A stretch of DNA of 12,854 nt from Alphaproteobacteria bacterium (GCA_002701555.1 NZVS01000015.1:1-12854), one strand, 5' to 3'; shown: positions 1-6,418, counted from the first letter of the stretch. Numbers and translations are program-made. The notes: generated from the sequence alone by a model not told the origin.

Positions 1-99
1 AGGTCAAGAGGCGGCAAAACACTTCCGCCTGCCAGTGACAGCTCCCTAGCGAATAGCTATCGGCCACCGGGATTAGAGTGTATCACGCACCCCGCAGCA
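1..99 (-). ncRNA. ssrS: 6S RNA, 3' part cut off by the window edge
   Basis: Read on the minus strand, this segment starts near GCTGCGGGGTGCG and has the layout of a 6S RNA. A distal arm is formed by CCGGTGGC (about 69-62) pairing with the run ending in CACTGG (about 37-32), in 8 consecutive pairs including wobbles. The 5' strand of an open central region (about GTGATACACTCTAATC) lies before it. The 3' strand carries a small hairpin, AGGCGG/CCGCCT (30-25 with 14-9). The 3' half of the closing stem would lie beyond base 1. 6S RNA binds the housekeeping RNA polymerase holoenzyme by mimicking an open promoter. Its location directly downstream of zapA is the usual one in proteobacteria. The identification rests on position plus fold, not on a covariance-model score; the 5' end is approximate. 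Confidence 0.7.
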
Positions 100-101
100 A
101 C

Positions 102-107
102 AATATA
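102..107 (-). promoter_or_regulatory. possible -10 box of the 6S RNA
   Basis: The minus-strand hexamer TATATT lies about 5-8 bases before the likely 5' end of the 6S RNA. An overlapping TATGAT (113-108) is an alternative. No good -35 is visible at the right distance, so this is a weak call. The RNA could also be processed from a zapA read-through transcript. Confidence 0.3.
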
Positions 108-134
108 ATCATATAGTGCAGTTTACTTTAAAAG

Positions 135-584
135 TTAAGCCACATCCTGGAGGCTTTGGGTTAATTTTTCAACGCGCTTGCGCAAATGGTCAACAGCCTT
201 CCTGATGGTCGCCTCGTCTTCTGGTGAAAGCCCCTGGTAAATAATTTCAGCGGGTATTTCTTTTTTCTCAACGTCCGCAAGCTCTTCTTCGGTTGTGTCT
301 TTCTCAACATCAGGTGTAGCCACCGGGATGTCTTTTTCTGAAGCGAGGCGCTCTATTTCCAAATTCAGTGTTTTGTTTTTTTCTTTAAGTTCAAAAACTT
401 CATCTGTAAGAACAAGCGCAGCAAGAACAAGAAGGTGGGCCTCATTTTGCGCAGCACCCGCCGATGCTCTATCCCCGACACTGGCATTTATATAAGTAGC
501 GAGATCACGGACGCGTTGCTCTTGTCCATCATCGCAAGCTATTCCATATTGGCGCCCATTAATATTAATTGAAACCTGTGCCAT
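135..584 (-). CDS. zapA: cell division protein ZapA, alphaproteobacterial long form
   Basis: ZapA is a small cytoplasmic protein that binds and bundles FtsZ filaments at the division ring. Residues 1-80 carry the family features: the short N-terminal strand VSININGRQYGIACDDGQEQ, then a helix with the R-DLA-YIN pattern, then a long helix with LVLAALVLTDEVFELKEK that forms the dimer or tetramer coiled coil. At 149 residues it is longer than the about 110 of E. coli ZapA. The extra part is an acidic linker (about 85-110) and a second predicted helix (about 122-148, basic and coiled-coil-like). The start codon overlaps the stop of the upstream gene as TAATG, indicating translational coupling. A 6S RNA follows immediately, the conserved order in proteobacteria. 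The family call is firm; the role of the C-terminal extension is unknown. Confidence 0.9.
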   Translation of the reverse strand: MAQVSININGRQYGIACDDGQEQRVRDLATYINASVGDRASAGAAQNEAHLLVLAALVLTDEVFELKEKNKTLNLEIERLASEKDIPVATPDVEKDTTEEELADVEKKEIPAEIIYQGLSPEDEATIRKAVDHLRKRVEKLTQSLQDVA

Positions 585-817
585 TAGGACGCCTCATCCA
601 TATCCAGAATTTTTTGTGTTTTCTCGATGATAGTGTCAATTTGGGTAATAAATTTTTGCTTATCATCATCTGCAATAGATTTATTGCTTACAGCAAACAT
701 ATCATATTGGACATTTCCAGATTCAGCGTAAGCTTTGTAAGACTCAACACTGTCTTCCAATACATTTAACGCTTCATCAAGCTTAACAAGCGAGGATTTT
801 ATATCCGCAAGAGCCAT
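584..817 (-). CDS. small DUF4164-like coiled-coil protein upstream of zapA
   Basis: A 77-residue protein, largely predicted helical, without a signal peptide or membrane segment. Residues 3-25 show a heptad-like leucine/valine spacing (IKSSLVKLDEALNVLEDSV), and a second helix covers about 52-72. Its position directly upstream of zapA and divergent from tkt matches that of DUF4164 proteins in alphaproteobacteria. The sequence similarity to that family is only general, so the name is inferred from context. The frame is open further upstream to 892, but the internal ATG at 817 is preferred: it follows AAAGGG by about 12 bases, and the extra N-terminus would be an unlikely stretch beginning with TTG inside a promoter-like sequence. 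The one-base stop/start overlap with zapA suggests that both are made together, perhaps as division partners. No biochemical function is known to me. Confidence 0.75.
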   Translation of the reverse strand: MALADIKSSLVKLDEALNVLEDSVESYKAYAESGNVQYDMFAVSNKSIADDDKQKFITQIDTIIEKTQKILDMDEAS

Positions 818-863
818 AAAATGCTTAATCCCTTTGGTAACCAAAATTTTATAAAGTATTTTG

Positions 864-892
864 ATGTAACAGATTTTTAAGATTGAGGTCAA
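864..892 (-). promoter_or_regulatory. possible promoter for the DUF4164-like gene and zapA
   Basis: Minus strand: TTGACC (892-887), 17 bases, then TTACAT (869-864). The -35 is close to consensus, the -10 matches only 3 of 6. The start codon would be about 40 bases downstream of the initiation point. A TATAAA closer to the gene is an alternative -10. Confidence 0.3.
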
Positions 893-918
893 GAGTTAGA
901 ATTATTTTTCAGCTGTGA

Positions 919-964
919 GCAAAAGATTGCAACGGCTTGACTGCTTTTGTGCCTCATGCAAAAG
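919..964. repeat. three CAAAAG/CTTTTG copies in the divergent zapA-tkt intergenic region
   Basis: CAAAAG occurs at 920-925, its reverse complement CTTTTG at 944-949, and CAAAAG again at 959-964. The last two form an inverted repeat with a 9-base spacer. They surround a TTGACT (937-942) that could be a -35 for tkt, although no convincing -10 follows at 17 bases. The arrangement could be an operator between two divergent genes, or chance in AT-rich DNA. Confidence 0.25.
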
Positions 965-1009
965 TGACAGCCATTATTTCACAGACTATTTATCAACAAG
1001 GATGAGGAT

Positions 1010-3022
1010 ATGAGTGCATCTGCTAACGTTTCAAAGCCAGCGACTTCAAGTCAGGATAACCATGATTTAAAAATGATGAGTAATGCAATCCGGGCTTTGG
1101 CAATGGATGCTGTGCAAAAAGCTAATAGCGGACACCCGGGTATGCCCATGGGAATGGCTGATGTTGCAACGGTTCTTTATGCAAAATTCTTGAAATTCAA
1201 TCCTAAGGATCCTCACTGGCAAGACAGAGACCGTTTTATTTTATCTGCAGGACACGGCTCAATGCTTTTATACGCATTAAATTATTTAACCGGTTACGAG
1301 CAGATGACGATAGAGGAGATTAAGAATTTCAGGCAACTGCACAGTAAGACACCCGGCCACCCCGAGGTGGATGTTGATTGTGGTATAGAAATGACAACCG
1401 GGCCTTTGGGGCAAGGTATATCTACATCTGTGGGTTTCGCATTGGGAGAGCGTGTCTTGAATGCGCGTTTTGGTGACGATCTGGTTGATAATTACACATA
1501 TGTAATAGCTAGTGACGGTGATATGCAGGAAGGTATTAGCCATGAGGCATGCGCTTTTGCTGGACATCAAAAACTTTCAAAGCTGATAGTGCTATATGAT
1601 GATAATAACATTTCAATAGATGGTGATACGTCCCTTTCATTTTCAGAAGATGTATGTAAGCGTTTTGAAGCTTACGGATGGGATACACAAAAAATTGACG
1701 GACATGACCACTCTGCGATTGAAGAAGCTATAGAAAAAGCTAAAAAAACGGATACCCCATCACTTATTGCCTGCAAAACAAAAATCGGTTTTGGTGCTCC
1801 TAACAAAGAAGGTACGTCATCTTCACATGGTTCTCCTTTGGGTGATGAAGAGATTGCAGGCACGCGTGAAAATCTGGGGTGGACCGCAAAAGCGTTTGAT
1901 GTTCCTGAAGACACCTTGAAAACCTGGCGTGATATAGGTCGTCAACATGAGCAAGAATATATTGACTGGCAAGAAAGGTTAGCCTCGTCTTCTCAAAAAG
2001 ATACTTTTTATAAAGCGATGAAAAAAGACAGGTCAGAGCAAGTTTCTGGCTTGATTGGCAAAGCCAAGGAATATTTTGGTAGTGGAAAACCCAAAATGGC
2101 AACCCGTCAAACATCCGGCACAACACTTGAGTATTTAATACCTTGTATAACAGAAATGGTCGGCGGTTCCGCTGACCTTACAGGGTCGAACAATACGCGT
2201 GTAAAAGGTCGCGAAGTCGGCGTCTCTGCACAGGACGGTTACAAGGGACAATATATTTATTATGGTGTACGTGAACACGGAATGGCTGCTATTATGAACG
2301 GGATGAGCCTTTATGGAGGTATAGTTCCTTATTCAGGCACATTCCTGCAATTTGCTGACTATTGCCGCCCTGCTTTGAGATTAGCAGCGTTAATGAAAAC
2401 ACAGGTTATTCATGTAATGACCCATGACTCTATTGGTCTTGGTGAAGATGGCCCAACTCACCAGCCTGTAGAGCATCTTGCTGCTCTGCGTGCTATCCCT
2501 AACCTCTATACGTTCCGCCCCTGTGATGGAATTGAAACGGCAGAATGTTGGGAGATTGCCTTGAATAAAACAGAGTCCCCTTCTGTTCTTGCTTTAACAC
2601 GCCAAGGTTTACCGACTTTACGCGAAAATGACACCGCGAATAAATCAGCAAAAGGTGCTTATATACTTAAGGAAGCCAAGGGTGACGTTGATGTTACTCT
2701 GTTTGCAAGTGGATCAGAAGTTTATCTTGCTATGGAAGCAGCTGAGAAACTAGGTGATAATGTACGTGTTGTATCTGTTCCGTGTATGGAATTGTTTTTC
2801 GAGCAAGATGGAGCTTACATTGAGGAAATCACCTGTAACAAGTCTATTAAAGTTGCCTGTGAAGCCGCGATAAGACAGGGCTGGGACGCATTAATCGGCG
2901 CCCACGGAGGCTTTGTTGGCATGACAGGTTTTGGTGATTCAGCTCCTGCTGATCAGCTTTATAAACATTTTGGTATAACAACTGATGCCATCGTTGAGGC
3001 TGTTAAAAAACGGACTAAGTAA
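1010..3022 (+). CDS. tkt: transketolase
   Basis: Thiamine-diphosphate enzyme that moves two-carbon ketol units between sugar phosphates in the non-oxidative pentose phosphate pathway, linking it to glycolysis through glyceraldehyde 3-phosphate and fructose 6-phosphate. At 670 residues it has normal length. The N-terminal domain shows SGHPGMPMG (cofactor and substrate site), TGPLGQG, and the diphosphate/metal motif S-D-G-D-M-Q-E-G around D169 through to YDDNN. The middle domain contains GGSADLTGSN and R-E-H-G-M-A with the conserved catalytic glutamate E422. THDSIGLGEDGPTHQPVEH follows. The C-terminal domain ends at about 665. The start follows AAGGATGAGG closely. It is the first gene of a three-gene operon with gap and fba, whose products share glyceraldehyde 3-phosphate. 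Confidence 0.97.
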   Translation: MSASANVSKPATSSQDNHDLKMMSNAIRALAMDAVQKANSGHPGMPMGMADVATVLYAKFLKFNPKDPHWQDRDRFILSAGHGSMLLYALNYLTGYEQMTIEEIKNFRQLHSKTPGHPEVDVDCGIEMTTGPLGQGISTSVGFALGERVLNARFGDDLVDNYTYVIASDGDMQEGISHEACAFAGHQKLSKLIVLYDDNNISIDGDTSLSFSEDVCKRFEAYGWDTQKIDGHDHSAIEEAIEKAKKTDTPSLIACKTKIGFGAPNKEGTSSSHGSPLGDEEIAGTRENLGWTAKAFDVPEDTLKTWRDIGRQHEQEYIDWQERLASSSQKDTFYKAMKKDRSEQVSGLIGKAKEYFGSGKPKMATRQTSGTTLEYLIPCITEMVGGSADLTGSNNTRVKGREVGVSAQDGYKGQYIYYGVREHGMAAIMNGMSLYGGIVPYSGTFLQFADYCRPALRLAALMKTQVIHVMTHDSIGLGEDGPTHQPVEHLAALRAIPNLYTFRPCDGIETAECWEIALNKTESPSVLALTRQGLPTLRENDTANKSAKGAYILKEAKGDVDVTLFASGSEVYLAMEAAEKLGDNVRVVSVPCMELFFEQDGAYIEEITCNKSIKVACEAAIRQGWDALIGAHGGFVGMTGFGDSAPADQLYKHFGITTDAIVEAVKKRTK

Positions 3023-3058
3023 AAAATGAATTCTATTTGGTAAATCTAAGGAGAAGTT

Positions 3059-4072
3059 ATGACTATAAATGTTGCAATCAATGGTTTTGGAAGAATTGGA
3101 CGATTAGTTTGCCGCGCTATTTTCGAAAGCGGTCGGGATGATATTAATCTTGTGGCCATCAATGATCTGGCGGATGTTAAGACCAACGCGCATTTGTTGA
3201 AATATGATACCGTTCACGGCCGTTTTCCATTTGAAGTGCGGGGCGATGACGAGGATACATTTGTTGTAAATGGGAAAAGTATAGAGTCAGTCCGCGAGCC
3301 AGACCCTGAAAAACTTCCTTGGGGTGATATGAATATAGACATCGTCTTTGAATGTTCTGGTCGCTTTACTGAGCGCGCAGATGCAGAAAAGCATCTGAAA
3401 GCCGGTGCAAAAAAAGTGCTTATATCCGCACCAGCAAAGGATGAGGACTTAACAGTTGTATATGGTGTTAACTCTGACAAAATCGAAGCTTCGCATAAAA
3501 TTGTTTCTAATGCCTCTTGCACAACTAACTGCTTGGCACCCGTTGCCTACTCAATTAACGAAACTATTGGGATTGAGCATGGATTTATGACGACAATTCA
3601 CTCATATACCGGAGATCAGCGCATAGTTGATACAATGCACAAAGACTTACACAGGGCACGTGCGGCAGCCTTAAATATGATCCCAACCTCAACCGGAGCG
3701 GCAAAAGCTGTTGGGAAAGTTCTCCCTGAATTAAATGGGAAACTGGATGGTGTCTCTGTCCGTGTTCCAACAGCTAATGTATCATTGGTGGACTTCAAAT
3801 TTGTTCCATCAAAAGCCACGACAGTGGAAGAAGTTAATAAAGCAGTTCAAAATGCAGCTAATGGCAAATTAAAGGGTGTCCTGGCTGTTTACGATGAGCC
3901 GCTTGTTTCAACCGATTTTAATCATGATCCTCACTCTTCTATTTTTTCACTTGAGGGAACAAAGGTTATTGATGGGAACTTCGTCCGTATCATGACATGG
4001 TATGATAATGAATGGGGCTTTTCTAACCGCATGTTAGACACTGCTGCACAAATGCACAAAGTTGGATATTAA
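3059..4072 (+). CDS. gap: glyceraldehyde-3-phosphate dehydrogenase, type I
   Basis: Oxidises and phosphorylates glyceraldehyde 3-phosphate to 1,3-bisphosphoglycerate with a nicotinamide cofactor; cytoplasmic homotetramer in the family. The 337 residues start with the Rossmann motif INGFGRIGR, followed by VAINDL, whose aspartate suggests NAD rather than NADP preference. The active site SNASCTTNCLAP places the nucleophile at C154, with the partner histidine in the TTIHSYTGDQ segment. LHRARAAALNMIPTSTGAAKAV and the final WYDNEWGFSNRM are the usual family blocks. A strong AAGGAG ribosome site lies 6 bases before the ATG. It is 36 bp after tkt and 36 bp before fba, so it is surely co-transcribed. 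The next enzyme of the pathway, phosphoglycerate kinase, is not encoded next to it. Confidence 0.97.
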   Translation: MTINVAINGFGRIGRLVCRAIFESGRDDINLVAINDLADVKTNAHLLKYDTVHGRFPFEVRGDDEDTFVVNGKSIESVREPDPEKLPWGDMNIDIVFECSGRFTERADAEKHLKAGAKKVLISAPAKDEDLTVVYGVNSDKIEASHKIVSNASCTTNCLAPVAYSINETIGIEHGFMTTIHSYTGDQRIVDTMHKDLHRARAAALNMIPTSTGAAKAVGKVLPELNGKLDGVSVRVPTANVSLVDFKFVPSKATTVEEVNKAVQNAANGKLKGVLAVYDEPLVSTDFNHDPHSSIFSLEGTKVIDGNFVRIMTWYDNEWGFSNRMLDTAAQMHKVGY

Positions 4073-4108
4073 GATAACCAAAAAAATAAACAATATATTG
4101 GAGATTAC

Positions 4109-5173
4109 ATGACTGATCTGGAACCAGGCGTCGTTTATGGCGAGGATTACAAAACACTTATAAAGGTTTGCAAGGAAGGGAAATATGCCCTTCCAGCCGT
4201 AAATGTTGTTGGAACAAATTCAATTAATGCGGTAATGGAAGCAGCCGCAAAAAATAAATCTGATGTCATTATCCAGCTTTCTAATGGTGGTGCAGAATTT
4301 TATGCGGGAAAAGGTTTCCCTGACAGCTATGATGCGAAAGTTTTAGGTGCGGTTTCTGCTGCCAGACATGTACATCTTTTGGCTGAACATTACGGGATAT
4401 GTGTTGTTCTGCATACAGACCACGCTAATAAGAAGTTGGTTCCGTGGGTTGAGTCATTGATAGATTATGGAGAGCGCCATTATGAGGAACTTGGTTACCC
4501 TCTCTTCACATCACATATGGTTGACTTGTCAGAAGAAGAGCTTGAGTACAATATTACAGAGTCCGAACGTATCCTCAAACGTGCGGCCCGATTGGAAATG
4601 AGCATAGAGATCGAGTTGGGTGTTACCGGCGGAGAAGAAGATGGTGTTGGATCTGATGAAATAGATAATGATAAACTTTACACCCAACCAGAAGAATGCT
4701 TGAAGGCCTACGAGAAGCTATCAAAAGTTGGTCACTTTACGCTTGCAGCATCATTTGGCAATGTTCACGGTGTATATAAACCCGGAAATGTACAATTACG
4801 CCCTGAAATACTTAAAAACGCACAGGAGCTTGTTCAGGGAAAACATGGCACCAAGGATAATCCTTTGGATCTTGTTTTTCATGGCGGTTCAGGTTCTGAC
4901 AAGGCCAAAATAGAAGAATCACTTAAATATGGCGTGTTTAAAATGAATATTGATACAGACACCCAATTTGCTTTCGCAAAAGGTGTTGGTGAATATGTTT
5001 CCTCGAATGAAAAAGCCTTCATGCATCAGATAGATCCTGATAGCGGAGAGCCGTATAAAAAATCTTACGATCCACGCAAATGGCTGCGCTTGGGTGAAGA
5101 GGAAATGGTTAAACGTCTTGACGAGGCTTTCTCTGACCTTAAATCAGCTGGTAAAAGTCTGGCTTCTTACTAA
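4109..5173 (+). CDS. fba: fructose-bisphosphate aldolase, class II (FbaA type)
   Basis: Zinc-dependent aldolase that cleaves or forms fructose 1,6-bisphosphate from dihydroxyacetone phosphate and glyceraldehyde 3-phosphate. The 354 residues align by eye along their length with the E. coli FbaA subgroup (class IIA). Visible features are ALPAVNVVGTNSINAV near the start, LHTDHANKK with the catalytic aspartate D104 and zinc ligand H105, ELGVTGGEEDGV (glutamate ligand region), GNVHGVYKPGN with H220, and FHGGSGS with H258, all at the offset expected from E. coli numbering. NIDTDTQ and DPRKWLRLGEEEM complete the family signature. A GGAG ribosome site is 6 bases before the ATG. It is the last gene of the tkt-gap-fba operon and is followed by a strong terminator. 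Confidence 0.96.
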   Translation: MTDLEPGVVYGEDYKTLIKVCKEGKYALPAVNVVGTNSINAVMEAAAKNKSDVIIQLSNGGAEFYAGKGFPDSYDAKVLGAVSAARHVHLLAEHYGICVVLHTDHANKKLVPWVESLIDYGERHYEELGYPLFTSHMVDLSEEELEYNITESERILKRAARLEMSIEIELGVTGGEEDGVGSDEIDNDKLYTQPEECLKAYEKLSKVGHFTLAASFGNVHGVYKPGNVQLRPEILKNAQELVQGKHGTKDNPLDLVFHGGSGSDKAKIEESLKYGVFKMNIDTDTQFAFAKGVGEYVSSNEKAFMHQIDPDSGEPYKKSYDPRKWLRLGEEEMVKRLDEAFSDLKSAGKSLASY

Positions 5174-5211
5174 ATATTTTAGAAAAAACCACTTTATAAT
5201 ATATTTCCCAG

Positions 5212-5249
5212 ACCCTTAGCTATTTTTTGTTGCAATAGCTAAGGGTTTT
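5212..5249 (+). terminator. rho-independent terminator of the tkt-gap-fba operon
   Basis: A perfect 13-bp stem, ACCCTTAGCTATT (5212-5224) with AATAGCTAAGGGT (5234-5246), has a 9-base loop and is followed by TTTTCTGT. It lies 38 bases after the fba stop. Confidence 0.9.
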
Positions 5250-5260
5250 CTGTATATAAT
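5230..5260 (+). promoter_or_regulatory. possible promoter of the 92-residue gene
   Basis: A perfect -10 hexamer TATAAT (5255-5260) stands 34 bases before the ATG at 5295. The only -35-like sequence is TTGCAA (5230-5235), 19 bases upstream and overlapping the loop and descending arm of the fba terminator. The -10 is good, the spacing long. Confidence 0.4.
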
Positions 5261-5294
5261 TAATGAAATAAAGTTATAAAAAAGGTGTGAGATT

Positions 5295-5573
5295 ATGAAG
5301 AAAGTTTCAGAAAGCTATTGTCCTTTGGATAATTGTTTCTTGGTTGGCGAATTTAATGGCAACGTTGCCGGTTATGCTGAATTGTTTCAGGAGCGTGGAT
5401 TTACCGAGGACACAGCCTGGGGGCGAGCAAACATTGCAGGTGCTGACGTTATGTTGGTACAACAGCTCGACAGTAATGAAGAGGTTGTATGTATTTATTC
5501 TGCAAACCCTGATAATAAGGATAATCAAATACAAGTTTTGCAGAGTTTTGTACCCCCTTCTGCAGGTTTTTAA
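5295..5573 (+). CDS. hypothetical 92-residue protein next to the EndoU gene
   Basis: I do not recognise a family. The product is a soluble-looking acidic protein with no signal peptide or membrane segment and three cysteines (C9, C14, C66). Predicted strands alternate with a helix around AGYAELFQERGF (25-36), and a Trp lies in TAWGRANIAGADV. It ends in a proline/glycine tail. The start follows AAAAAAGGTGTGAG, a good ribosome site, and a TATAAT lies upstream, so it probably is a real gene with its own promoter. It stands 69 bases upstream of an EndoU-nuclease gene on the same strand, with a terminator-like hairpin between them. That makes it a possible partner or inhibitor of the nuclease, but the order (partner before nuclease) is not the usual one for toxin/immunity pairs, and nothing in the sequence itself shows this role. 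Confidence 0.75.
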   Translation: MKKVSESYCPLDNCFLVGEFNGNVAGYAELFQERGFTEDTAWGRANIAGADVMLVQQLDSNEEVVCIYSANPDNKDNQIQVLQSFVPPSAGF

Positions 5574-5600
5574 TACGCAATAAATCTTTATATCTCTTAG

Positions 5601-5636
5601 AAAGGATTGCTGTTCGCGCAGGAATCCTTTATTTTT
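5601..5636 (+). terminator. terminator-like hairpin just before the EndoU gene
   Basis: Arms AAAGGATT (5601-5608) and AATCCTTT (5623-5630) form 8 pairs; after a G-G mismatch, CTG/CAG continues the stem around a TTCGCG loop, and ATTTTTG follows. It lies 27 bases after the stop of the 92-residue gene and 12 bases before the ATG of the EndoU gene. Its descending arm contains AGGAA (5620-5624), the only ribosome-site-like sequence near that ATG, so the same hairpin may both end upstream transcripts and hide the translation start. Confidence 0.65.
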
Positions 5637-5642
5637 GTGCTC

Positions 5643-6113
5643 ATGAAATTCAGAAAATTCTCTATACAGGAAAAATTCCAGATCCCTTTGGTAGTACTTA
5701 TTGCCCTTGGGGTGATTTTTGCAGCAAATCAGTTTGATTGGTTTGTTTCCAGTCCCGAAAAAAATGTTATTACACCTGATGCGAAGCAACACATTCTTTA
5801 TGGGAGTGAAGATGGCGGCGGACATCTTTATGGACAGAATAAACCGTGTAAAAGCGAGTTTCCGAAAGATTGGTCGGGTGCCAAGATTATTCAAGTTACG
5901 AAGGATATAGCAGCAAATGATAATTCTGACTGGCGTCAGGAAGATAATGGGTATTTTGTTACTGAGCAGAGTGTTGAGGGTGTTGATGTCAGAGTTGTTT
6001 TAAACGAAGATAAAACGGGTGTTGTGACATCTTATCCTGTTAACGGTGATCGTAATCCATGCACCAATGACAACGAGCCTCAGGAAGAAAGTTCCCAGCA
6101 AGAAGAAATGTAA
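5643..6113 (+). CDS. membrane-anchored (or secreted) EndoU-family ribonuclease
   Basis: A 156-residue protein. Residues 1-12 are basic and 14-28 form one hydrophobic segment (PLVVLIALGVIFAA), giving a signal anchor or signal peptide with the rest in the periplasm. Residues 46-136 read as a bacterial EndoU nuclease domain: HILYGSEDGGGHLYG with candidate catalytic histidines H50 and H61, K70 in C-K-S-E-F-P, W77, an IIQVTKDIA helix, EGVDVRVVLN, and the C-terminal V-T-S-Y-P turn (T129, Y131). In the family, two histidines plus a lysine or a C-terminal Thr/Tyr pair cleave RNA; many members are toxin tips of CdiA and related proteins. C69 and C140 could form a disulfide. The tail 144-156 is Glu/Gln-rich. 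There is no delivery domain. The start is uncertain: ATG 5643 lacks a well-spaced ribosome site, and GTG 5637 is an alternative. Family assignment is by motif recognition, without a profile search. Confidence 0.82.
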   Translation: MKFRKFSIQEKFQIPLVVLIALGVIFAANQFDWFVSSPEKNVITPDAKQHILYGSEDGGGHLYGQNKPCKSEFPKDWSGAKIIQVTKDIAANDNSDWRQEDNGYFVTEQSVEGVDVRVVLNEDKTGVVTSYPVNGDRNPCTNDNEPQEESSQQEEM

Positions 6114-6122
6114 GGTTTTTAC

Positions 6123-6151
6123 TTGCATTCCTTGCCTAATATATTTATAAC
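6123..6151 (+). promoter_or_regulatory. probable promoter of rpmE
   Basis: TTGCAT (6123-6128), 17 bases, TATAAC (6146-6151). Initiation near 6158 would give a leader of about 24 bases with the GGAGAAG ribosome site. Read-through from the EndoU gene is also possible because no terminator separates them. Confidence 0.5.
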
Positions 6152-6181
6152 CACAACGAATTCGAGTTTACGGAGAAGATT

Positions 6182-6418
6182 ATGAAAGCCGATACACATC
6201 CAAATTACCATACCATTAAAGTCGTTTTGACAGATGGTACGACTTATGAAACACGCTCCACATGGGGAAAAGAAGGTGACGAGCTTCGCCTTGACGTTGA
6301 CCCCCTTTCCCACCCTGCATGGCAAGGTGGTACAGGCAGAGTTGTTGAGAGAGGGCAGCTTTCCAAATTTGAAAAGCGCTTTGGATCTTTTCTATCCTCT
6401 GCCAAAGATGGCAAGTAA
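6182..6418 (+). CDS. rpmE: 50S ribosomal protein L31
   Basis: Small protein of the large ribosomal subunit that bridges to the small subunit. The 78 residues match the alphaproteobacterial form: M-K-A-D-x-HPNYH, V-V-L-T-D-G-T-T-Y-E-T-R-STWGKEGDELRLDVDP, SHPAWQGGTGRVVERGQLSKFEKRFG. It contains no cysteine, so it is the zinc-free (C-minus) type. GGAGAAG stands 3 bases before the ATG. It has its own promoter and a terminator 5 bases after the stop, so it is probably expressed as a single gene. Confidence 0.95.
   Translation: MKADTHPNYHTIKVVLTDGTTYETRSTWGKEGDELRLDVDPLSHPAWQGGTGRVVERGQLSKFEKRFGSFLSSAKDGK

Noticed and set aside
818..892. A longer start (TTG at 892) for the DUF4164-like gene
   Set aside because: The TTG is part of a promoter-like TTGACC, and the added residues are hydrophobic/basic and unlike the rest of the protein. 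The ATG at 817 gives a sensible N-terminus.
886..895. The 10-mer AGGTCAAGAG occurs at both 1-10 and 886-895
   Set aside because: Many chance 10-base repeats are expected in a window of this size, and the copies share no flanking sequence.
1800..2126. Antisense open frames inside tkt, such as the 108-codon frame here and a 94-codon one at 1286-1570
   Set aside because: They are fully covered by the highly conserved transketolase gene and show no recognisable protein features.
5307..5894. A 195-codon open frame on the minus strand spanning the 92-residue gene and the start of the EndoU gene
   Set aside because: It covers two better-supported plus-strand genes and crosses a hairpin. It has a Lys/Ile/Cys/Arg-heavy composition and shows no family motif, so it is read as a chance antisense frame.
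6182..6418. Zinc-binding form of L31
   Set aside because: No cysteine is present, so the zinc-free form is the right description.
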